A stretch of 20,157 nucleotides of DNA from a virus: the IMG/VR virus record IMGVR_UViG_3300007542_000271, positions 1-20,157 of that record; one strand, written 5' to 3'. The translations under genes were made by a program, and so were the position numbers. Below, piece by piece: positions 7,325 to 16,500 of this stretch (position 1 is its first letter; each line of letters starts with the position of its first letter). The notes below the pieces were generated by a model. That model had not been told where the DNA came from and did not search any database. It worked only from the letters and a program-made list of their open reading frames with translations.

Positions 7325-8014
7325 ATGTCCAACTACGTAATTCTCGTCAACCTTCTTTTGACAAGGCTCAACGAGGTTACTCTTGACCCGCTTGGTGATG
7401 GTTTTGATTCTGTTCGCGGTGTTCAGGCTCTGGCTAAAGACGCTGTGAATAATAGTCTTCGTACAATTTATCAGGAAGCCCAAGAGTGGCCTTTCCTCAA
7501 AAATACTTTCACTCAAACTCTCACTGTTGATGTCAGGGAGTATAGTTACCCTGCAGATTACTCTTCCTCGGACATCTCTACTTTTTATCTGAAAAAGAAT
7601 ACTTCGCTCAACAACCAGCCCCGCTATTTACCTGTTATCTCTTACGAAGAGTACACCCAAGAGTTTCGGGCTCAAGATGACGAAGGCCAAGAAGGTCCCC
7701 CAGAAAGAGTCTACCAGACTTACGGAAGTAATTTCGGTGTCTCCCCTAACCCAAATCAAGCATATGATTTAGAGTATATATACTGGAGCATCCCTGCAGA
7801 CTTACGACTTTATACTGATGTGTGCGTAATCCCCAGCAGGTTTGACCATATTATCGTTGACGGTGCTATGACATACATGATGAACTTCCGTTCAAACGAC
7901 CAAAGTGCAGAAATACACAAACAAAAATTTGAAAGCGGCATCAGGGCTATGAGACGTATTCTCCTTGATGAACCCACTTACATTAGGGGTACCGTGATTC
8001 GTGGGAGAGGTTAA
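7325..8014 (+). CDS. Tail tubular protein A-like head-tail adaptor, 229 aa
   Basis: Adaptors of this type form a ring under the portal and receive the nozzle. The N-terminal helices (LLTRLNEV, then ALAKDAVNNSLRTIYQEAQEWPF, about residues 12-58) match the pattern of T7 gp11 / P22 gp4-type adaptors: an N-terminal helical bundle with a conserved 'E-x-x-W-P-F' turn, then a beta-rich middle and a C-terminal helix (HKQKFESGIRAMRRIL). The position between head genes and the nozzle gene, and the TAATG overlap with the nozzle gene, support it. Assignment rests on motif style, size and order. The start has only a modest ribosome site (AGGG 11 bases upstream). Confidence 0.75.
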   Translation: MSNYVILVNLLLTRLNEVTLDPLGDGFDSVRGVQALAKDAVNNSLRTIYQEAQEWPFLKNTFTQTLTVDVREYSYPADYSSSDISTFYLKKNTSLNNQPRYLPVISYEEYTQEFRAQDDEGQEGPPERVYQTYGSNFGVSPNPNQAYDLEYIYWSIPADLRLYTDVCVIPSRFDHIIVDGAMTYMMNFRSNDQSAEIHKQKFESGIRAMRRILLDEPTYIRGTVIRGRG

Positions 8015-9561
8015 TGCCAGATAACATTAAATCTTTTCCCGCCTCCTGCCAAGGGGGTTTGATTGGTAATCTTGACTACCTCACCCAGGGTGCAACTCTC
8101 CCTGGTTCAGCCATTAGAATGATTAACTACGAGCCTGCCCTTGAGGGTGGGTATCGACGTGTATCAGGTTATGCAAATTCTTATGGTACTGTTCCTGGAG
8201 AGGAAGGTGCGCCTGTCCTTGGTGTCACAGTCTTGAGTGGTATCAACAGCGGCATCTTTGCCTGTCGCAAGCCTAGCTCTGGTAATAACTACCTACACTA
8301 CTGGGATAACACGACACAAGCTTGGGTGAATGTAACTACCTCTGGCTCTCCCACTATGGTTGGGGTTAGTAGGGTACGTTTTGCCAAAGTAAACTGGGGT
8401 GTCCCTAAGCTAGTCCTGACGGACGGCATTAATCCTGCAGCTACTTGGGAGGGTACAACCTACACACAAATTACAGGTGACCTTGCACCTGCAGCACCCA
8501 AATATTGCGAAAATTTTTCTAGTCACCTCTTTCTTGCAGGCAACACTGCTGAACCCTACAACATTTACTTCTCTGCACCCTTGGAAGAGTCTAACTTCAA
8601 ACCCGCTGATGGTTCTGGTGTAATTAACGTGGGTTTTGAAGTTAAAGCAATCAAGGCATTCCGTGACCAACTCTACATTTTTGGTGTCAATAACATCAAA
8701 CGTCTTTCAGGTACAAACATTAGTGACTTTGTTGTTGCAGAGGTGACTAAGAACCTTGGTTGTATTTCTTCAGATTCCGTAATTGAATTTAACGGGGACC
8801 TCTTATTCCTTGGACCTGATGGTATTCGACCTGTTAGTGCCACTGAGCGTCTCGGAGACATAGAACTTGGCACCCTCTCTAAACCTATCCAGTCTGTCTT
8901 TGAAGCTTATGCTAGAAATGAAGACCTTGAGTCCATTACATTCATGGTCGTGAATAGGAAGTCTCAGTTTAGGTTATTCTTTGCAGAGGCAGAAGCTCTA
9001 GGACTAATTGGCTCTCTTCGTCGTTCCGGTCAAGAAGGTCTTGGCTTTGAGTACTCTCAGCTTGTTGGTGTAGAGGTATCTTGTGGCGACTCTGGGTACA
9101 TTGGCACAGAAGAGTTTGTGATCCACGGAGACTCCCTTGGTAGAGTACACAGACAAGAGGTGGGACAAAACTTTGGTGGGAACCCCATTTTTTCTCTCTA
9201 CCAGACCCCCTATTTGTATATGGATGACCCTATTGTACGTAAGCAATTCTACGACCTGACCACGTACATGAGGGCTGAAGGGCAAGTCATTGTCAATCTT
9301 GGTATTGACTTTAACTATGGCGACAGTAATATCATTAAACCTACAGATTACAGCTTTACAACTGCAGGTGCCGCTGCCCTCTTTGACTTATCCACATATG
9401 ATACGACAGATATCTATGATGGGAACCCGAGCCCTGTACGTAAGACTAATATTCAAGGTTCTGGAGATTCTTTGTCTATTACATACGTGACCACGGAAGA
9501 CCAACCCAGCCACACTCTTCAAGCTTTTGTGGTCTCTTATACCCTTGCCGATAGGAGGTAA
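8014..9561 (+). CDS. Tail nozzle protein (tail tubular protein B / P22 gp10-like)
   Basis: A 515-residue, beta-rich protein expected to form the hexameric tube extending from the adaptor and closing the DNA channel. The start ARMINYEPALEGGYRRVSGY-type segment (about residues 30-50), the repeated 'blade' stretches with Trp and Gly, and the later LYIFGVNNIKRLSG, FLGPDGIRPVS and VVNRKSQFRLFF segments (about 220-320) fit beta-propeller nozzle proteins of podoviruses. The ATG lies in the upstream stop (TAATG). Its own stop codon abuts AGGAGG, the ribosome site of the fibre gene, so termination and reinitiation are close. It is larger than P22 gp10-type proteins but smaller than T7 gp12. Confidence 0.75.
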   Translation: MPDNIKSFPASCQGGLIGNLDYLTQGATLPGSAIRMINYEPALEGGYRRVSGYANSYGTVPGEEGAPVLGVTVLSGINSGIFACRKPSSGNNYLHYWDNTTQAWVNVTTSGSPTMVGVSRVRFAKVNWGVPKLVLTDGINPAATWEGTTYTQITGDLAPAAPKYCENFSSHLFLAGNTAEPYNIYFSAPLEESNFKPADGSGVINVGFEVKAIKAFRDQLYIFGVNNIKRLSGTNISDFVVAEVTKNLGCISSDSVIEFNGDLLFLGPDGIRPVSATERLGDIELGTLSKPIQSVFEAYARNEDLESITFMVVNRKSQFRLFFAEAEALGLIGSLRRSGQEGLGFEYSQLVGVEVSCGDSGYIGTEEFVIHGDSLGRVHRQEVGQNFGGNPIFSLYQTPYLYMDDPIVRKQFYDLTTYMRAEGQVIVNLGIDFNYGDSNIIKPTDYSFTTAGAAALFDLSTYDTTDIYDGNPSPVRKTNIQGSGDSLSITYVTTEDQPSHTLQAFVVSYTLADRR

Positions 9562-9567
9562 TTCTAC

Positions 9568-11628
9568 ATGACAGGATACGTTCGCCAAGCTGCTGCGGAT
9601 ATTGTTCCTACAGCTGTTGTGAGATCTGCCCCAGTCAACTCTGAGTTCAACGCAATCCGCGATGCCTTCTCTGCGAGTACTGGTCACAGACACGATGGTT
9701 CTACTGCAGAGGGCACTTACGTACCCTTGATTGCGGATGCAGACGCCAGAAACAAGGTGGTTGTAAATACTACAGACAATCGCGTAGAGCTTTATGTTGA
9801 AGTCTCTGCGACCCCTGTTGCCCAAGTGTACATTCAGGATGGAGTTCTCCTCCCTGTCGTTGATAATGATATTGATCTTGGGTCTTCCAGCCTTGAGTTC
9901 AAAAACTTGTTCATTGACGGCACCGCAAAGATTGACACCCTGACTGTCGATGAGAATGCTGTGATTGCTGGCACCCTTAATGTTGTTGGCCTGTCAACCC
10001 TTGCTTCTGTTGCTGTTAGTGGCGGTACAATCAATAATGCGGTTATCGGAGGTACAACCCCCCAAGCTATCACTGGCACCCTTGTTACTGCTACCACAGG
10101 TTTCTCTGGAACCCTTACTGGTAACGTCACAGGCAATCTTACTGGTAACGTCACAGGCAATCTTACTGGTAACGTCACAGGCAATGTCGCAGGCAATGTC
10201 ACTGCGTCCAGTGGTTCGAGCACTTTTACTGATGTTACAATCAACGGCTCCCTGAACATGAACAGTGGTAGTGCGGGCACCGTAACGGGACTCTCTGCAC
10301 CTGTAAATGGCACGGATGCAGCCACTAAGACTTATGTTGATACTGCAGATGACCTCAAGCTAAACCTCTCTGGTGGCACCATGAGTGGCGCTATTGCTAT
10401 GGGCACCAATAAAATCACAGGTCTGGGGACCCCTACAAGCACTGCAGACGCTGCCACTAAGGGTTACGTTGATACCACTGTTGCAAGTCTAATTGATTCT
10501 GCTCCAGGTACTCTTGACACCTTAAACGAGCTTGCTGCTGCTCTTGGGGACGACCCTAACTTTGCCACAACGACGGCCACTTCTATTGCGGCTAAAGTCT
10601 CTAAGGCTGGGGACACCTTGACAGGTGACCTGGTTATGGGTTCAAACAAAGTCACCTCAACGTCAACCCCCACAACTGAGGACACGCTTACCCGTAAGGG
10701 CTATGTTGATACTCAGGTCACTACCCGACTACCCCTCTCTGGTGGCACCATGAGTGGCGCTATTGCTATGGGGACAAGCAAGATTACTGGCGTAGGCGAT
10801 CCTACATCCAATCAAGATGCTGCTACTAAGTTTTACGTAGATGACCAAGGTGCTACCAAATTGAACCTCTCTGGGGGTACAATGACAGGTAACATCTCAA
10901 TGGGGGCAAACAAAGTCACATCCACTGCTACGCCTACTGTAGCTGATGACTTAACACGTAAGGGTTATGTTGATAGTATTCTAGGGAGTGCAACATCTGC
11001 TGCTGCTAGTGCGGCTGCTGCTGCTACGTCTGAAACTAATGCTGCAGGGAGTGCATCTTCTGCTCTGACCAGTGCAAACAATGCTGCAGCCTCTTTCGAT
11101 AGTTTTGATGATAGGTACCTTGGAGCTAAGGCATCTGCACCCTCTGTCGATAACGACGGGAATGCGCTCCTGTCGGGTGCAATCTACTGGAACACGGAAA
11201 GTACGCAGTTTTTTGTTTGGACAGGTTCTGTTTGGAGCGCCGCAGTTTTTGTTATAGATGACACCGTAGTGACCCTCACGGGCACTCAAACGCTCACTAA
11301 TAAAACACTGACTGCATATAGAGAAACCGTTGGGACTGTCACCTCAAGCACTGTTGACCTGTCTACAGGCACTGTGTTCTCGGATACACCCGCCACTGAT
11401 CCGACATACGTCTTCAGCAATCCACCTACCTCTGGTACCGCCACGGGTTTCACACTCAAAATTACGCCGTCTGCTACAGTGACAATCACTTGGCCTATTT
11501 CAGTTGACTGGCCGAACGCTTCGGCACCTGCAGCACCTGCAAGTGGTACAACCAGCGTCTTTGTGTTCTATACCCAAGATGGTGGCACGACTTATTATGG
11601 TTTTGTTTCTGGCGAGGGTATGGCATGA
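9568..11628 (+). CDS. Tail fibre protein with repeats, 686 aa
   Basis: This is an elongated host-contact fibre, expected to be trimeric. Domains: residues 1-70, probable virion-attachment part with the HxHDG motif at 40-44; about 90-180, beta-repeat shaft ([17 protein letters not shown]); 183-212, tetrapeptide [L/V]TGN/VAGN repeats encoded by a 24-bp tandem repeat; about 230-470, four copies of the tail-fibre module that begins LSGGTMSG, runs through MGTNKIT and ends near DAATKGYVD; about 471-511, Ala/Ser-rich coiled coil; about 513-555, the FDDRYLGAK unit ending in [14 protein letters not shown]; about 570-686, beta-rich tip with [14 protein letters not shown] and a C-terminal [15 protein letters not shown] segment, all common in phage fibres. 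AGGAGG lies nine bases before the ATG. It overlaps the next gene by ATGA. Confidence 0.88.
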   Translation: MTGYVRQAAADIVPTAVVRSAPVNSEFNAIRDAFSASTGHRHDGSTAEGTYVPLIADADARNKVVVNTTDNRVELYVEVSATPVAQVYIQDGVLLPVVDNDIDLGSSSLEFKNLFIDGTAKIDTLTVDENAVIAGTLNVVGLSTLASVAVSGGTINNAVIGGTTPQAITGTLVTATTGFSGTLTGNVTGNLTGNVTGNLTGNVTGNVAGNVTASSGSSTFTDVTINGSLNMNSGSAGTVTGLSAPVNGTDAATKTYVDTADDLKLNLSGGTMSGAIAMGTNKITGLGTPTSTADAATKGYVDTTVASLIDSAPGTLDTLNELAAALGDDPNFATTTATSIAAKVSKAGDTLTGDLVMGSNKVTSTSTPTTEDTLTRKGYVDTQVTTRLPLSGGTMSGAIAMGTSKITGVGDPTSNQDAATKFYVDDQGATKLNLSGGTMTGNISMGANKVTSTATPTVADDLTRKGYVDSILGSATSAAASAAAAATSETNAAGSASSALTSANNAAASFDSFDDRYLGAKASAPSVDNDGNALLSGAIYWNTESTQFFVWTGSVWSAAVFVIDDTVVTLTGTQTLTNKTLTAYRETVGTVTSSTVDLSTGTVFSDTPATDPTYVFSNPPTSGTATGFTLKITPSATVTITWPISVDWPNASAPAAPASGTTSVFVFYTQDGGTTYYGFVSGEGMA
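10114..10185 (+). repeat. 24-bp perfect tandem repeat, three copies, in the fibre gene
   Basis: Units 10114-10137, 10138-10161 and 10162-10185 are identical and each encodes LTGNVTGN; a half-unit variant (VAGN) follows at 10186-10197. Perfect identity at DNA level indicates recent slippage or duplication. Confidence 0.9.
10365..10772 (+). repeat. 39-bp exact direct repeat within fibre modules
   Basis: Positions 10365-10403 and 10734-10772 are identical over 39 bases, 369 bases apart (123 codons, in frame). They encode the [13 protein letters not shown] part of two of the four fibre modules. An in-frame deletion or duplication between them would preserve the reading frame. Confidence 0.85.
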
Positions 11629-13067
11629 GTGGGATAGCTCGACGCCTGATGGCCACCCCAATGAGAGAGCCTATGGAGCTGGTGTTTAACACGGCTCTTG
11701 GTGATACCACGATTGAAATCCCATTCGGTAGCTCTACTGTCGTAAACGTTGAGGTGGATTGGGGTGATGGGACTTCGGACACCTACACGACTAACGGCAC
11801 CAAGACCCATACCTATGCTTCGGGGGGTATCTATAATGTTTCTATACAAGGGTACCTGTCACAATTTGGCGCCACTGCAACACTTAATCGCCCGGAACTT
11901 ACTGGGTGTTTGTCGTTCGGTACCCTTGGTTTGACAAGTCTTGGGGGTGCGTTTCGTGATTGTATTAACCTGACGGAAGTACCTGAAAAAATACCCTCTT
12001 CTGTTACGAGCATGACTTCTATGTTCTCTGGGGCTACCTCTTTCAACCAAGATATCGGTTCTTGGGATACATCTTCTGTTACGAGTATGTCTGGTATGCT
12101 CTCGGGGGCTACCTCTTTTAACCAAAACATTGGTTCTTGGGATACATCTTCCGTTACGAGTATGTCTTTTATGTTCTCTGGGGCTACCTCTTTCAACCAA
12201 AACATTGGTTCTTGGGATACATCTTCTGTTTTCACTATGTTTGCTATGTTCTCTGGGGCTACCTCTTTTAACCAAGATATCGGCTCTTGGGATACATCTT
12301 CTGTTACGAGTATGACTTCTATGTTAGAGAATGCTACAGCCTTTAATCAAGACCTTACGGGTTGGTGTGTTGGTAACTTTGGGTCCGAACCCACCAGTTT
12401 CGCTGGTGGGACATCAGGCCTAAGTGTAGGCAACAAACCAGTCTGGGGCACCTGCCCATTGTACGTTGCCGATGGCTCGATTACCTACATTGGGGAGGCC
12501 ACAGGAACGTCGAGTGCCACACTACCTCCGCATCAGTCCGGGGACCTCATCCTCGCTTTTGCGTTCCGAGACGGGTCAACAACACTTCCGACGCAACCCT
12601 CCGGCTGGAGCTTTCTGGATGGGACCGGAGCCAACTCTTGCGCAGGACGGGTGTCTTACAAAGTTGCGACATCCGATAGCGAAACCACAGGCACCTGGAC
12701 AAATGCTACAACTGTTATTTTTCTTATTTATCGTGGTGTGAATCTTGGAAACCCCCTAAGTCTCTCCAACAGAAGCACAGGTTCGAGCACCACCGTCAAC
12801 TACAACACCAACGCCTTCTGGCAGGGGCTCTCTCGTCTGCTTACTTTCGCAGGACACCGGAGCACTAACACCGCACTTGAAACACCTCCGGGGACACTAA
12901 CGTTAATCGTGAACGCTGTGGATGCCTCTGATGAGGCTGCTGCCTTCCACTCTACCGTTGATAATTTTGGAGATTGGGCCAGCACAAATGTATCTGTTGG
13001 AGGTACGTCTTCTGGCTGGATCACTTTCACGCTTCGCCTTCGTGTCCCCATAACTCCAGCCCCGTAA
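11625..13067 (+). CDS. Host-recognition protein with BspA-like leucine-rich repeats, 480 aa
   Basis: Probably a tail adhesin. Residues 1-20 (MSGIARRLM) are a short lead; about 20-85 form a PKD-like beta domain with [11 protein letters not shown] and [12 protein letters not shown]; about 100-132 enter the repeat solenoid ([13 protein letters not shown]). Residues 133-232 are four 25-residue repeats of the DUF285/BspA type (core [19 protein letters not shown]), followed by a capping half-repeat ending GWCV and the closing KPVWGTCP. About 280-480 is a separate beta-rich domain ([20 protein letters not shown]) of the kind found at phage tail tips. No signal peptide. The ATG overlaps the fibre stop (ATGA) and the next gene is a fibre chaperone, so a role in the tail is likely. 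GC content rises in the C-terminal part, suggesting module exchange. Confidence 0.75.
   Translation: MSGIARRLMATPMREPMELVFNTALGDTTIEIPFGSSTVVNVEVDWGDGTSDTYTTNGTKTHTYASGGIYNVSIQGYLSQFGATATLNRPELTGCLSFGTLGLTSLGGAFRDCINLTEVPEKIPSSVTSMTSMFSGATSFNQDIGSWDTSSVTSMSGMLSGATSFNQNIGSWDTSSVTSMSFMFSGATSFNQNIGSWDTSSVFTMFAMFSGATSFNQDIGSWDTSSVTSMTSMLENATAFNQDLTGWCVGNFGSEPTSFAGGTSGLSVGNKPVWGTCPLYVADGSITYIGEATGTSSATLPPHQSGDLILAFAFRDGSTTLPTQPSGWSFLDGTGANSCAGRVSYKVATSDSETTGTWTNATTVIFLIYRGVNLGNPLSLSNRSTGSSTTVNYNTNAFWQGLSRLLTFAGHRSTNTALETPPGTLTLIVNAVDASDEAAAFHSTVDNFGDWASTNVSVGGTSSGWITFTLRLRVPITPAP
12021..12368 (+). repeat. 75-bp tandem repeats encoding leucine-rich repeats
   Basis: Units start at 12021, 12096, 12171 and 12246, each exactly 75 bases (25 codons, all beginning with ATG), with a divergent fifth from 12321. 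Neighbouring units differ at only a few bases outside the variable last codons. There are no gaps, so copy number can change without loss of frame. Confidence 0.9.
12390..12410 (+). other. Perfect 8-bp hairpin inside the adhesin gene
   Basis: CCCACCAG (12390-12397) pairs with CTGGTGGG (12403-12410), loop TTTCG. No T-tract follows, so it is not a terminator. It sits between the last leucine-rich repeat and the GC-richer C-terminal domain. Confidence 0.55.
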
Positions 13068-13077
13068 GGAAACCCCT

Positions 13078-13515
13078 ATGCTTATTAGAATCACAAACGG
13101 CGTTCCCGAGACCTACACAATCGGACAGCTACGCCGCGACAACCTCAACGTTAGCTTTCCAAAGGACATCCCTGCGAAGACGCTTGAAGCTTTTGGTGTC
13201 TACGAAGTTAAGGAACTTCCTCGGCCCCCCTTTGACCCCGAGACGCATTACCTGAAGGCATCGGACTTCTACCAGGTTGAAGGTAAGTGGCAGGTTCATT
13301 ACTACCCAGAACCCCTCCCACTGGCTCAGGTCAAAGAAACAATGCAAGCCAGACGTACTAACCTTCTTGCTCAGTCTGACTGGATTGTAGTTGTGGCCTA
13401 TGAGCGGCAGGAATCTGTACCACAAGAATGGGTAGCGTACCGCCAAGCCCTCCGTGACGTACCTGCACAACAGGACTTTCCTTACGAAATTCTTTGGCCC
13501 AATAAACCCGCTTGA
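13078..13515 (+). CDS. Tail fibre assembly chaperone-like protein, 145 aa
   Basis: Such proteins bind fibre tips during folding and are usually encoded right after the fibre or adhesin, as here. The C-terminal third has the recognisable pattern: a helix ending RRTNLLAQSDW, a middle helix with VPQEWVAYRQALRDVPAQ and a terminal ILWPNKP, as in the phage tail assembly chaperone family (Pfam Phage_tail_APC type). The N-terminal part (residues 1-75) is beta-rich with several prolines. A Shine-Dalgarno AAGGAAA lies before the ATG. Such genes tend to move together with their fibre tips, consistent with the base composition it shares with the preceding domain. Confidence 0.8.
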   Translation: MLIRITNGVPETYTIGQLRRDNLNVSFPKDIPAKTLEAFGVYEVKELPRPPFDPETHYLKASDFYQVEGKWQVHYYPEPLPLAQVKETMQARRTNLLAQSDWIVVVAYERQESVPQEWVAYRQALRDVPAQQDFPYEILWPNKPA

Positions 13516-13540
13516 TTTTTTCCTCGTAAGTAGTTAAGAT
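13512..13540 (+). promoter_or_regulatory. Weak candidate promoter before the 1392-residue gene
   Basis: TTGATT (13512-13517) and TAAGAT (13535-13540) are 17 bases apart, each matching four of six consensus bases. It lies in a 50-base AT-rich gap, one of the few non-overlapping junctions in the second half of the window. Chance is a realistic alternative. Confidence 0.2.
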
Positions 13541-13565
13541 ACTAAAAAGCTTTGGAGAGTATGAG

Positions 13566-16500
13566 ATGAATTTTACCCCGCAACAGCAACACAACCTCTT
13601 GTCAAAGATGGGATATGACGGGCCTGCTAACCCTAAGATGATGGATGCTTTCGTGTCGTCCAACCCAGGTGCCGCTGCAAGAATGGGGAAGTTTAATCGT
13701 GCTCTTCAAAAGAGGGCTGGTGCTCCTATGGGTATGGCTGTAGGGGGTTCTGTCGGGGTCACCTACAGGCTTATTCAGACGGACCAAGGTAACTATCGTC
13801 TCATTGACTCTACGGGTAAGGTTATTGAGAGTGGTTCTAAGTCCGATAAAGATCGTCTTACTGAAAAGATGAATAGCCTTAATAACCCTTCGGCTAACAC
13901 AGGTGCAGCTTCTGGTACTGCTGCAGGTGATACTTCTGGTGCAGCTTCAGGTACTACTGCAGGTGATACTTCTGGTACTGCCCTTTCGCCGGGTTCGCAG
14001 ATGAACCAGAAAACTATTAATGACCCTAAGGACATTTCTGTAAAAAATGCACCTAAAAAGGGTACTGACCTTTCGCCGGGTTCGCAGATGACCCAGAACA
14101 TTATTAATGACCCTACTGGACTGGCGACGAAGCCTGAAGTAGAAGACATTTCTGTAAAAAATGCACCTAAAACCATTATTGGGGAGGATGAAGGTCAAGC
14201 TCAAGAGACTGCACCTGCAGGCACTACCGCTGTAAAAAATGTGTCTACTGCCGCTGCTCCTACGCCTACCCCTGCAAGCCTGATTGATGCAGCTATGGTT
14301 ACCCCTGGAGTGACTGGGGTCGTAGATGACCTTGAAGCTGCTACAGGTACTGTCTCTGATAAAGTTACAGCTCAGACTATGAACCCTGAGAAGCTGGCTT
14401 CCTTGGGTCTCCCTGCAGCAGAGATTGAAAAAATCCGTAAGGTACTGGACACTGGGGACCTTGAGATTACCCCTGAGCAATTGGCAGAGGCTGCTACCTT
14501 GGCTAGTCAAGGGATGTCTTTGCCTCAAGCAGTGGCTAAGGTCACTAAACAAGATTTTGAAGCTATTGCAGCTAAGTTTAAGGGGGCTACCCCAGAGGCA
14601 GAAGCTGTTACTGAGTACGACACGACAGGTATGGGTGTTGCTCAAAGAGATGTCTCTGATGAAGAGCTTGCTAGAGTAGCAGGGTTGAATGCAGAGGCTG
14701 AACAAGCAAAAGCTGCTCAATCCTTGTTTGAAGCTAAGGCAAGGTTTGCAGAAGGTAAGATTACACCTAAGCAACTGGCTGATGCTCAAACTGAATATGA
14801 TAATATTGTCACAAAAATTGCTAAAGGTACTGTTGGCGAGAAAGAGCTTATCAAAGGACAAGGTGCAGGGCTTACAGCTGAACAAGCTGGTGAGGTTGAG
14901 GCAACCTACGATGATAGCTTAGAAGCTGCACAAGGGAAAGTTAAGAAGGGGGAGATTGTAGATGCCAACACTGCGTATGACCTTCCTCCCACAGAGTCTG
15001 CAACCCTTAATAATACTGTCGTCCAAGGGGCAGCTAAAGCTGGTGACATCCCTAGTGCTGAAGCTGCTGCAGCAATCTACGCCCAAACTTTGGCAGCTGC
15101 TAAAGGCAACGTAGGTGCAAACGAACTGGTTGATGCAAAGGACGTAGTTAAAGTTGCAGAAGCTGTAGAGGCTGTTGCTGCCACTATGGATGCACTCAAT
15201 GCTGCCTCTGTGATGCAGGCCAGCCAAGGTACGCTTTCTCAGGCAGCCCTTGCTCAAGCTCAACTGGGTCAAGTACCTGTATCTGCTACTGTTGCAGGTC
15301 AAATGACGACCTTGATGGAGCAGTTTAATAATGGTACCCCAGCTTGGGCTGCAGGTGCTATGAGGGCTGCAAACGCAGCTATGGCGGCAAGAGGTCTTGG
15401 TGGATCTTCTATGGCTGCAGCAGCTATTATACAGGCTGCGATGGAATCTGCTCTCCCTATTGCTGGGGCAGATGCTCAAGCTTTCATGCAAATGGAAATG
15501 GGCAACCTTGACCGTCTTCAACAAGTCTCTCTGGCGAATGCTGCTGCACAACAAAACATTACGTTGGCTAACCTCAGCAACCAGCAACAGGCTGCCTTGC
15601 AGAATAGTTCCAACTCCTTTGCCTTGCAATCTCAAAGCCTTTCTAACCAACAATCTGTAATCTTGGCCAACGCACAGATCAAAGCTGCACAGCAAGGCCA
15701 AGTCCTTGAGGTCACTGCACAGGCTGCTTTGGCTAACGCTGCTCGGTATGCCGAAGTCAATAACATCAACTTGACCAACAAACAACAGGCACTTCTGCAA
15801 AGAAGCAGCCAAAGTCTTCAAGTCGATCTGGCCAACTTGGATTCGACACAACAAACTGCTTTGGCTAACCTGCAAGTCCAGGCTGCCCTTCGTGGTCAAG
15901 AGCTATCTAATGAACAGCAAGTGGCAATGCTTACCTCGACACAAGCTTTCCAAGCTGCAGAGTTTGATGCGACTGCTGAACAGCAAGCTTTGCTGCAAGA
16001 TGCCTCTGCTCGTCTGGCTATGGAGGGTAAGGTCATGGATATTAATCAGCAGACCTCTCTCTTCAATGCAAGCCGCGTCGCCCAGGTCAATGATGTCAAC
16101 TTGAGCAATGCCCAACAAGTCCTCCTGCAAAGGAGTGCTGAAAACCTGCAAGTGGATATGGCAAACCTTTCTGCTAAAACCCAAACAGGTTTGGCTAATG
16201 CTCAACTTCGAGCTGCCCTCCAAGGTAAGATCTTGGATAACAAGCAGCAAGCAGCTGTGTTGAATGCTGAACGGTATGCTGAAGTAAACAATCTTAACCT
16301 TTCAAACAGACAACAAGCCTTTCTTCAAGACGCAAACATTCGTGCAGCCCTTGAAGGTAAAGTCTTGGATAACAAGCAACAAGCTGAACTATATAACGTT
16401 TCTCGTATTGCTGAAGTTCAAGATATTAACATCACAAACGAACAACAAGCTTTGATCCTGAAAAGCACTCAAGCTTTTGATGTAGATATGGAGAACACTA

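Noticed and set aside
7358-7390. TTGACA in the adaptor gene as a promoter
   Set aside because: No acceptable -10 box at 15-19 bases; it lies inside coding sequence.
12021-12368. CRISPR or satellite DNA from regular 75-bp units
   Set aside because: Units are coding, in frame and match BspA-like leucine-rich repeats.
13947-14885. 312-codon antisense frame in the giant gene
   Set aside because: Cys/Ser/Arg-rich translation with repeats that simply mirror the repeats of the + strand gene; no ribosome site or operon context.
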